Assembly: GCA_001800005.1 (NCBI GenBank)
Contig: MGUL01000148.1
Location: forward strand, 31,044 to 40,919
Reading direction: 5' to 3'
From: Elusimicrobia bacterium RBG_16_66_12
GTDB taxonomy: Bacteria; Elusimicrobiota; Elusimicrobia; UBA1565; UBA9628
DNA: 9,876 nt
Shown: positions 1 through 4,370 of the stretch, one piece after another
How the letters are laid out: each line of letters begins with the position of its first letter
How positions within the stretch are numbered: the first letter of the stretch is position 1
The notes under the pieces: generated by a model
Databases searched by the model: none
What the model was told of the DNA's origin: nothing
The model's input: only the letters and a program-made list of their open reading frames with translations
Made by a program: the position numbers and the translations under genes

Positions 1-242
1 AGCCCGATGTGCTGGTGCTCGACGTGATGCTCCCCGGCGTCGACGGCTACTCTCTCCAGGTCAAGATATCCCAGGACCCGGCGACCAAGGACCTTCCCAT
101 CGTGGTCCTGACGGCCCTCGAGCCCTCCAGGACCCTTTTCCAGAAGTTCCCTCAGGTCGTCGGCTTCATGACGAAGCCGTTCAAGCCCGAGGATCTGCTG
201 AAGACCGTCCAGAGCGCGGTCGAACGCCGCGCCGCGTCCTAA
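1..242 (+). CDS. Response regulator receiver domain, 3' end only
   Basis: This is the C-terminal part of a CheY-like receiver domain whose beginning lies outside the window; the reading frame is open from the first full codon at base 3. The phospho-acceptor Asp sits in VLDVMLPGVDGY. The conserved Thr follows in VVLTA and the conserved Lys in MTKPF, so the switch residues visible here are intact. The protein stops about 17 residues after the Lys region, in the last receiver helix, so no output domain follows. It is either a stand-alone receiver or a protein whose other domains lie upstream. The stop is 20 bases before fixC on the same strand, which suggests co-transcription. The partner kinase is not identifiable from this window. 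Confidence 0.9.
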   Translation, partial: PDVLVLDVMLPGVDGYSLQVKISQDPATKDLPIVVLTALEPSRTLFQKFPQVVGFMTKPFKPEDLLKTVQSAVERRAAS

Positions 243-262
243 AGAGCGCGGCCGGAGCGGTC

Positions 263-1564
263 ATGCCCGAAGAGCCCTCCTACGACGCGATCGTGGTCGG
301 CGCGGGGCCGGCCGGACTCTCCGCGGCGATCACGATGGCCCGCGCCGGCCTGAAGGTCGTCGTCCTCGAGCGCGGCGAGTATCCCGGCGCCAAGAACGTC
401 CAGGGCGCGGTGCTGTACTCCCAGATGCTCCATGAGATCGTCCCCGAGTTCTGGAAGGGCCCCGACGCGCCCGTCGAGCGCCCGATCCTGGAGCAGAAGA
501 CTTGCGTCACGACCGAGGATTCCTATCTGACGGTCGGCTACAAGTCGCTGAAGTTCATGGACGGCGTGCCGAACTGCTACACGATCATCCGCGTCCATTT
601 CGACCAGTGGTACGCGAAGAAGGCCGAGGAGGCCGGCGCCGAGGTGTTCTGCGGCGTGACCGTCCGCGACGCGGTCAAGAAGGACGGCAGGATCGTCGGC
701 ATCAAGACCTCCGACGGCGACGAGCTGACCGCCCGCGTGGTCATCGCCTGCGACGGCGTCAACTCGATCCTCGCGCAGAAGGCGGGCTTCCGTGCCGAGC
801 TGAAGCCCTCCGAGGTGGCGCTCGGCGCCAAGGAGGTCATCGCGCTGGCCCCCGGGGTCATCGAGGACCGCTTCCAGCTCAACGCTGGCGAGGGAGCCAC
901 GATGGAACTTTTCGGCTCCGTTTCATTGGGAATGCTCGGTTACGCCTTCATCTACACGAACAAGGAGTCGCTGTCGCTCGGCGTGGGCTGCAAGCTCTCC
1001 GACTACCAGAAGAGGGGCATCCGCCCGTCCGACCACCTCGAGCACGTCAAACAGCACCCCCTGGTCAAGAAGCTGATCTCCGGCGGCAAGACCCTGGAAT
1101 ACTCCGCGCACCTGATCCCCGAGGGCGGCTTCAAGTCCATGCCGCCTTTGGCCGCCGACGGCTTCCTGGTGGCGGGCGACGCCGCGCAGATGACGAACCC
1201 CGCCTACCGCGAGGGCTCGAACCTGGCGATGACCGCGGGCAGGCTTGCCGGTGAGACGGTGATCGAGGCCAGGAAGAAGGGCGACTACTCGGCGTCCACG
1301 CTGATGGCCTACAAGCGCAAGCTGGAGGCCTCCTACGTGCTCTCCGACATGGAGGACCTCGCGGACCTCGAGGAGCACGTCGAGAACTCCCCGGGCTTCC
1401 TCGAGTTCTACCCGAAGCTGGCCTGCGAGCTGGCGCACCTGCGCTTCTCGGCCGACGGCGTGCCCAAGCGCCGCCACCTGAAGGCGGCGATCAACATGGT
1501 CCGCGAGCGCGGCCTGCTGCGCGTCGCCAAGGACCTGTTCCCCCTGAGGAAGGTGGCCATCTGA
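263..1564 (+). CDS. fixC: FixC-like FAD-dependent ETF:quinone oxidoreductase
   Basis: This 433-residue flavoprotein has the length and architecture of FixC, the FAD subunit that takes electrons from the FixAB electron-transfer flavoprotein and passes them to quinone. FixABCX complexes can bifurcate electrons from NADH to quinone and a low-potential acceptor; this is family knowledge, not visible here. The N-terminal dinucleotide-binding motif VVGAGPAGLSAA is at residues 11-22, followed by the ribose-binding Glu in VVVLERG. A DGVNS motif occurs near residue 164. The second FAD motif, GDAAQMTNPAYREGSNLAM, is near residues 305-323. The ATG at 263 has a GGAG ribosome-binding site five bases upstream. 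It lies 20 bases after a receiver-domain gene and overlaps fixX by one base. No fixA or fixB is seen in the window; they may lie upstream or elsewhere. A geranylgeranyl-reductase-family enzyme is an alternative, but the fixX neighbour argues for FixC. Confidence 0.92.
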   Translation: MPEEPSYDAIVVGAGPAGLSAAITMARAGLKVVVLERGEYPGAKNVQGAVLYSQMLHEIVPEFWKGPDAPVERPILEQKTCVTTEDSYLTVGYKSLKFMDGVPNCYTIIRVHFDQWYAKKAEEAGAEVFCGVTVRDAVKKDGRIVGIKTSDGDELTARVVIACDGVNSILAQKAGFRAELKPSEVALGAKEVIALAPGVIEDRFQLNAGEGATMELFGSVSLGMLGYAFIYTNKESLSLGVGCKLSDYQKRGIRPSDHLEHVKQHPLVKKLISGGKTLEYSAHLIPEGGFKSMPPLAADGFLVAGDAAQMTNPAYREGSNLAMTAGRLAGETVIEARKKGDYSASTLMAYKRKLEASYVLSDMEDLADLEEHVENSPGFLEFYPKLACELAHLRFSADGVPKRRHLKAAINMVRERGLLRVAKDLFPLRKVAI

Positions 1565-1872
1565 TGGACATCAAGGTTGAGACGACCGTCGAGGCGAAAC
1601 TGGGGACGTTGGATTGGAAAAAGTCGCCCGAGACGCACATCACCCTCAGGAACGTCGGCCCCGACTCGCCCTGCGCGACCCAGTGCAAGGATAAGCCCTG
1701 CACCGCCGTCTGCCCCGCGAAGGTCTACGAGTGGGAGGCCGCGCACGGCAAGATCGTCGTCAACTACGAGAACTGCGTCGAGTGCGGCGCGGCCCGCATG
1801 CTCTGCCCGTACGACAACATCGCCTTCGACTGGCCCAACGGCGGCCTCGGCGTGAAGTACAAGTACGGCTGA
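1564..1872 (+). CDS. fixX: FixX-like ferredoxin, altered cluster motif
   Basis: This 102-residue protein matches FixX, the small Fe-S partner of FixC that corresponds to the C-terminal domain of ETF:quinone oxidoreductase. Its ATG shares a base with the fixC TGA (TGATG), so the two are translationally coupled. Cysteines are at residues 37, 41, 46, 50, 71, 74 and 81. The CPAKVYE block (Cys50) and the CVEC block (Cys71 and Cys74) fit the family. The third Cys of the usual CxxCxxC run is Ala77 (CVECGAARMLCP). In ETF:quinone oxidoreductase the equivalent of this position is a ligand of the single [4Fe-4S] cluster, so the cluster may be absent, may use Cys81, or may be of another type. The C-terminal GGLGVKYKYG is typical of the family. 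The gene ends three bases from the stop of the convergent brnA. Confidence 0.9.
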   Translation: MDIKVETTVEAKLGTLDWKKSPETHITLRNVGPDSPCATQCKDKPCTAVCPAKVYEWEAAHGKIVVNYENCVECGAARMLCPYDNIAFDWPNGGLGVKYKYG

Positions 1873-1881
1873 CCTTCAGCC
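1867..1881. terminator. Small hairpin spanning both convergent stops (fixX/brnA)
   Basis: GGCTGA (1867-1872) and TCAGCC (1876-1881) are perfect inverted repeats separated by CCT. The fixX TGA on the plus strand and the brnA TGA on the minus strand fall symmetrically in the two arms. There is no T-run on either side, so a classical Rho-independent terminator is not supported. The hairpin could still serve as a weak bidirectional 3' end, or it may be a by-product of two facing Gly-stop endings. Confidence 0.3.
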
Positions 1882-2139
1882 CGCGCGGCTGAGCAGCGCC
1901 TCGTTGATGACCGTCTGATACCCGATGCCGCGCTTTTGGGCCTGGTCCCGCGCCCAGCGGAGAGCCTTCGGATGGAGCCGGATGTGGATCGCCTGGTATT
2001 TGTCGGCTCCCTTGGGCGGGCGGCCGCGGGGGGGCATCTTCTTGCCGAAGGTGTTCTCGTAGGCCTTCCGGTAGACGCGGCGCTCCTCGGCCGTGATCCG
2101 GCGGGCTTTCGAGAAATCAAACTCTTTTGCTTTCTTCAT
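1876..2139 (-). CDS. brnA: BrnA-like antitoxin
   Basis: This 87-residue basic protein fits the BrnA antitoxin, which neutralises BrnT and represses its own operon. The N-terminal half is charged and probably disordered, as is usual for the toxin-binding part. The C-terminal half, HIRLHPKALRWARDQAQKRG followed by YQTVINEAL, fits the ribbon-helix-helix-like DNA-binding fold described for BrnA. The ATG lies 23 bases inside the 3' end of brnT, the usual toxin-first order. A purine-rich AGAGGGG sits just before the start. It ends three bases from the fixX stop. The CopG/RHH-like C-terminus and the toxin neighbour make this assignment secure at family level. Confidence 0.88.
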   Translation of the reverse strand: MKKAKEFDFSKARRITAEERRVYRKAYENTFGKKMPPRGRPPKGADKYQAIHIRLHPKALRWARDQAQKRGIGYQTVINEALLSRAG

Positions 2140-2416
2140 AACCCCTCTTCTCCCTACGCCCGGCGCGGCGCGCGCTGATGATCCGGACGCCGAATCCGGG
2201 CGGCCTCGGCGTGAACACGACGACCAAGACGTCGAACCCCGAATCTCCGATCAGCCATTGCCGTATCTCGTGTGTCGAATGTTCCAGGGCGTCCAAGACG
2301 AGTGCGTAGGGGTCGTCGAAGGCGAGCGCCGCCTCCTCGAAGCGGATGCCGTGCTTGACGGCGTTGGTGTGCGCCTTCCGGCGGTCCCACCGGAACGACT
2401 CAGTTTTAGTATACAC
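2117..2416 (-). CDS. brnT: BrnT-like toxin (RelE-fold RNase)
   Basis: This is a BrnT toxin of about 99 residues, a family of ribonucleases with a RelE-like fold that inhibit translation. Diagnostic blocks, in order, are FRWDRRKAHTNAVKHGIRF, then FEEAALAFDDP, then EIRQWLIGDS, then VRIISARRAGRREKRGY at the C-terminus. The frame stays open upstream to base 2554, but family conservation begins at FRWD, so the GTG at 2416 is the best start. A GGAGG motif lies at 2427-2431, ten bases before it. This GTG falls inside the strongest promoter-like sequence of the region, which makes the true start uncertain. No other in-frame start codon lies between the GTG and FRWD. The gene overlaps brnA by 23 bases and is head-to-head with higB. 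Confidence 0.87.
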   Translation of the reverse strand: MYTKTESFRWDRRKAHTNAVKHGIRFEEAALAFDDPYALVLDALEHSTHEIRQWLIGDSGFDVLVVVFTPRPPGFGVRIISARRAGRREKRGYEESKRV

Positions 2417-2436
2417 CGAAAATAGGCCTCCGTCAA
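2408..2436 (-). promoter_or_regulatory. Sigma70-type promoter at the brnT start
   Basis: On the minus strand TTGACG (2436-2431) and TATACT (2413-2408) are separated by exactly 17 bases, close to the sigma70 consensus. The predicted transcript start, about seven bases after TATACT, lies downstream of the GTG chosen for brnT. Either this promoter is not used for full-length BrnT, or translation starts elsewhere. The match is otherwise strong for such GC-rich DNA. Confidence 0.5.
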
Positions 2437-2475
2437 GCTCCTGCCCGCACGTGTCCGCACGCTCCTGCCCGCACG
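2437..2475. repeat. 15-bp direct repeat, 24-bp period, upstream of brnT
   Basis: GCTCCTGCCCGCACG occurs exactly twice, at 2437-2451 and 2461-2475. The shorter unit CCGCACG appears a third time between them (2455-2461). The repeats lie immediately upstream of the brnT promoter-like element. They could be operator repeats for BrnA or the BrnTA complex, as toxin-antitoxin operons are normally autoregulated, but no binding motif is known to me for this BrnA. Confidence 0.6.
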
Positions 2476-2476
2476 C

Positions 2477-2499
2477 TCTCACCAACTGATACGGTGAGA
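2477..2499. repeat. 7-bp perfect inverted repeat between the two TA operons
   Basis: TCTCACC (2477-2483) and GGTGAGA (2493-2499) are exact inverted repeats with a 9-base centre. There is no T-run, so a terminator is unlikely. A regulatory binding site for one of the two divergent operons is possible. Nothing else recognisable is seen between here and the higB promoter. Confidence 0.4.
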
Positions 2500-2547
2500 C
2501 CCCCGAAAAAGTTCCATGGACGACTGTAATTGGGTGGGACAGGGCAC

Positions 2548-2576
2548 TTGACAAACGTAACCCAACGGGTTACACT
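2548..2576 (+). promoter_or_regulatory. higBA promoter with overlapping palindromic operator
   Basis: TTGACA (2548-2553) and TACACT (2571-2576) are separated by 17 bases, a near-consensus sigma70 promoter. A perfect palindrome, GTAACCCAACGGGTTAC (2557-2573; 7-bp arms, 3-base centre), fills the spacer and enters the -10 element. A repressor bound here would block RNA polymerase. HigA, a helix-turn-helix antitoxin, is the obvious candidate, since HigA proteins repress their own operons. The expected transcript start falls at about 2582-2584, on the higB GTG itself, so the mRNA may be leaderless. Confidence 0.75.
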
Positions 2577-2582
2577 ATCCCA

Positions 2583-2861
2583 GTGATTGAAAGCTTTAGG
2601 CACAGGGGGCTGGAGCGGCTGTTCAATGACGGAACCAAAAAGGGCATTCAACCCCAACATGCCGAAAAGCTTGAGGACATTCTAGATCGCCTGGATGCAT
2701 CAGCAGTCGTGAGCGATATGGGCTACCCAGGCTCCGGCCTTCACCCCCTGAAAGGGAATCTTAAGGGGCACTGGGCGGTCAAAGTCTCGGGTGGGTGGCG
2801 TGTGATTTTCCGATTCGAGCACGGGGATGCCTATGTAGTCGACTATTTGGATTACCACTGA
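2583..2861 (+). CDS. higB: HigB toxin (RelE-superfamily mRNase)
   Basis: This is a 92-residue HigB-type toxin, a ribosome-dependent mRNA endonuclease of the RelE superfamily. It has the usual length and the family C-terminus: LHPLKGNLKGHWAVKVSGGW, then RVIFRFEHGDAYVVDYLDYH. The GTG at 2583 begins the conserved IESFRHRGLERLF N-terminus. No Shine-Dalgarno motif precedes it, and a strong -10 element ends only six bases upstream, so initiation on a leaderless transcript is likely. higA follows, with the toxin-first order typical of this family. Base composition is visibly more AT-rich than in the flanking core genes, which suggests acquisition by transfer. Confidence 0.93.
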   Translation: MIESFRHRGLERLFNDGTKKGIQPQHAEKLEDILDRLDASAVVSDMGYPGSGLHPLKGNLKGHWAVKVSGGWRVIFRFEHGDAYVVDYLDYH

Positions 2862-2875
2862 TGGAGGGTATGAAG

Positions 2876-3196
2876 ATGATTGCTAGAAAGAGACCGCCGA
2901 CGCATCCTGGTGGGATTCTGAAGAGGCACTATCTTGAGCCCTTGTCTTTGGCCGTCTCCCAGGCCGCTGCAGCACTTGGGGTGTCGCGAAAGACCATCTC
3001 CAAGATTGTCAATGAGCGCGGGGATGTCACGCCCGAGATGGCTTTGCGCCTGGCTAAGACTTTTGGCACTTCGCCAGAACTCTGGATCAATCTACAGAAG
3101 AATTATGACCTCTGGCATGCTTCCCACGATTCAAAGACGTGGCAGAGGGCCCGGATCATTTCCACAGATTCACACCACGCACTGGCTGCCGCTTAA
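2876..3196 (+). CDS. higA: HigA antitoxin (HTH, XRE-type)
   Basis: This 106-residue protein matches HigA antitoxins: the N-terminal RKRPPTHPGGILKRHYLEPL block, then a Cro/C1-type helix-turn-helix around VSQAAAALGVSRKTISKIVN, then the family signature RLAKTFGTSPELWINLQKNYDLW. It neutralises HigB and probably represses the operon through the palindrome at 2557-2573. I chose the ATG at 2876 because GGAGGG (2863-2868) lies seven bases upstream; in-frame ATGs at 2861, overlapping the higB stop, and 2870 are possible but badly placed for that site. The coding sequence is followed closely by an attC-like structure, which suggests that higBA travels as an integron cassette. Confidence 0.93.
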   Translation: MIARKRPPTHPGGILKRHYLEPLSLAVSQAAAALGVSRKTISKIVNERGDVTPEMALRLAKTFGTSPELWINLQKNYDLWHASHDSKTWQRARIISTDSHHALAAA

Positions 3197-3223
3197 CGCG
3201 CGCCAGCTGAGAAGCTCCTTGCG

Positions 3224-3298
3224 CTCTAACACTCGCTTGAGCGGACGGCGGCCAGCAGGAAATATTGATAGCCGCCGCCGTTCAGCGTCACGTTGAAG
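3224..3298 (+). other. Putative integron attC recombination site
   Basis: The segment folds with the architecture of an attC site. Left arm 3234-3252 pairs with right arm 3271-3287 as CGCT, six pairs including one G-T, then CGGCGGC. Two bases on the left arm, T3238 and A3245, are left extrahelical and are separated by six paired bases; this is the spacing of extrahelical bases in classic attC sites. Outer 7-base core boxes are CTCTAAC (3224-3230) and GTTGAAG (3292-3298), separated from the inner stem by unpaired spacers of three and four bases. The apical loop is 18 bases. Left-to-right orientation matches a cassette carrying higBA. The right core is not a perfect GTTRRRY (last base G), and no integrase or second attC is seen. 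Confidence 0.6.
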
Positions 3299-3340
3299 CT
3301 GTAGATTTATCCCCTCGCTCCGATTCTGAATCGATAAAAT

Positions 3341-3364
3341 GAGGCCGTTCCGCACGGAGGCCTC
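3341..3364 (+). promoter_or_regulatory. Hairpin hiding the transposase ribosome-binding site
   Basis: GAGGCC (3341-3346) and GGCCTC (3359-3364) are perfect inverted repeats, with TCCG/CGGA pairing inside them. The Shine-Dalgarno motif GGAGG (3356-3360), seven bases before the transposase ATG, lies in the right arm. Such hairpins are known in several IS families, where they block translation of read-through transcripts. A 13-base palindrome, CGATTCTGAATCG (3321-3333), lies just upstream. Confidence 0.45.
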
Positions 3365-3367
3365 TCG

Positions 3368-3540
3368 ATGGCGCGCTACAAGCCCGTAGAATACGCCCAA
3401 GGTCAGTTCATCCCAATCTCCTTCGAGCAGCAGATCCTGCCTGGCACGTTCGAGCACGCGCTGAGCTACACATCGTCGACAACAAGCTCGATTTCACGAC
3501 GATAGACGCCACTCACACCAATGTCGGTTGGCTCAAAAAC
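3368..3540 (+). pseudogene. Transposase fragment (DUF772, IS1182-like), frameshifted and truncated
   Basis: The ATG at 3368, with GGAGG seven bases upstream, opens a frame reading MARYKPVEYAQGQFIPISF and then EQQILPGTFEHALSY. This is the N-terminus of DUF772-type transposases of the IS1182-like group. The frame runs to a TAG at 3503, but after codon ALSY the family sequence continues one frame over as HIVDNKLDFTTIDATHTN. A single frameshift around 3470 therefore broke the gene. Similarity ends near 3520, where the candidate right end of the element begins, so roughly nine tenths of a normal transposase is missing. No product is expected to be functional. The boundary at 3540 is approximate. 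Confidence 0.7.
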
Positions 3541-3559
3541 AGATTTTTCCACAGCTTCG

Positions 3560-4336
3560 TTATCGCGTCTGGAAAATCGGCCGCACCCAGCGGGCGTAGG
3601 CCAATTCGGACAGGCCGTAGATCGCGTAGCCGACCAGGAAGGCCGCCAGCACGTCCACCGTGTAGTGGTTGCGCGAGAGCAGGACGCTCGCGCCCATGGC
3701 GAGGGACCCGACCAGCATCAGGGCCTTGAGGCGGCGGCTCTCGAAGAAGAGGAAGAAGAGGAACGGCATCGCCGTGTGCCCGGAGAAGACGAACTCGTTC
3801 ATGAACGTCCAGGTGCCCAGCAGGCGCGAGAAGATCAGGTCGTGCACGCGCATGTCCACCATCCCGGCCGGATGGCCGATCGGCGACAGGAACACGAAGG
3901 CCGTGCGCACGACCATATAGTTGGTCAGCGTGAAGAGCAGGAAGGGGACGCGCTTGGGCGAATAGGCCGCGGCCGCGCCGATCGCGTAGGCGTGGAGCGC
4001 GAACCAGCCCCACGAGAGGATCGGCAGGGTGTTGACGAGCGGCAGGCGCCGCAGCAGCCAGTCGTCGCCGACGGGCAGCGAGCGCTGGTCGGCCACCCAG
4101 CCCAGCTTTGTATAGAATGTGTACGAGAGCGTCAGCGCGATCAGCAGGATCGCGAGCGTGCCGACCCACCACTTGTAGTGGACGCCCTTCCACTCGTCGG
4201 CGATCTCGTCGAGCTCCTCGCGCGCGGCGCGCGGCAGGTGGCGGCGAAGCTCCCGGAGCTCGCGGCCGGACTCGGCGAGCAGCCGCTCGAGCGAGCGTAG
4301 CCTTTCTTCGAGGGCGTCTCCATGCGGCGGCGTCAT
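3560..4336 (-). CDS. PAP2_C-type membrane phosphatase/phosphotransferase
   Basis: This 258-residue integral membrane protein belongs to the PAP2 superfamily and most resembles the PAP2_C branch (sphingomyelin and ceramide-phosphotransferase-like). The catalytic motifs are FSGHT (His187) and SRNHYTVD (His224, Asp228), the expected His-His-Asp set. The first 50 residues are charged and probably a coiled coil (EERLRSLERLLAESGRELR). About six hydrophobic segments follow from residue 57 on. Substrate cannot be read from sequence; a lipid phosphate or phospholipid headgroup in the inner membrane is likely. The ATG at 4336 is the only reasonable start and shares the CATG with an upstream alternative start of the divergent kinase. 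TATCCT lies five bases before the ATG, a possible -10 element. The stop TAA abuts the IS remnant, so the native C-terminus may have been trimmed. Confidence 0.8.
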   Translation of the reverse strand: MTPPHGDALEERLRSLERLLAESGRELRELRRHLPRAAREELDEIADEWKGVHYKWWVGTLAILLIALTLSYTFYTKLGWVADQRSLPVGDDWLLRRLPLVNTLPILSWGWFALHAYAIGAAAAYSPKRVPFLLFTLTNYMVVRTAFVFLSPIGHPAGMVDMRVHDLIFSRLLGTWTFMNEFVFSGHTAMPFLFFLFFESRRLKALMLVGSLAMGASVLLSRNHYTVDVLAAFLVGYAIYGLSELAYARWVRPIFQTR

Positions 4337-4358
4337 GCCCGAGGATAGCAATTCTTCG

Positions 4359-4364
4359 TATAAT
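4359..4364 (+). promoter_or_regulatory. Consensus -10 box before the kinase gene
   Basis: A perfect TATAAT lies in otherwise GC-rich sequence, with its last base six bases before the in-frame GTG at 4371. No good -35 hexamer is visible 16-18 bases upstream, so an activator or another sigma factor may be needed. If used, transcription would begin at about 4371, giving a leaderless mRNA starting at that GTG. Confidence 0.45.
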
Positions 4365-4370
4365 GATGGC

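Larger units (their letters stand above)
3295..3558 (+). mobile_element. Internally deleted IS remnant with candidate terminal inverted repeats
   Basis: The left end GAAGCTGTAGATTTATC (3295-3311) and the inverted right end at 3542-3558 (reading GAAGCTGTGGAAAAATC on the minus strand) match at 13 of 17 positions, with the outer eight identical. GTT occurs immediately outside both ends (3292-3294 and 3559-3561), a possible 3-bp target duplication. Between the ends lies only the start of a transposase gene, so the central and 3' parts are missing. The transposase begins 73 bases in from the left end, reasonable for an IS. The left end falls inside the right core box of the attC-like site, and the right end touches the stop codon of the PAP2 gene. 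The exact ends remain unproven. Confidence 0.5.

Noticed and set aside
2417..2554. 46-residue N-terminal extension of BrnT starting from a TTG
   Set aside because: BrnT similarity begins near the GTG at 2416; the extension includes the direct repeats and runs into the divergent higB promoter.
2477..2575. A second attC or an attI upstream of higB
   Set aside because: Inverted repeats are present, but no long stem with offset extrahelical bases and paired core boxes could be drawn; only a one-mismatch GTTRRRY core was found.
3226..3294. Minus-strand frame ending in NGGGYQYFLLAAVRSSEC, looking like the tail of a gene
   Set aside because: It has no start and is cut off at the IS end. The same bases are better explained by the paired arms and loop of the attC-like structure.
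3170..3457. 95-codon minus-strand open frame across the attC-like site and the transposase start
   Set aside because: No family resemblance and no ribosome-binding site, and it lies antisense to recognisable transposase sequence.
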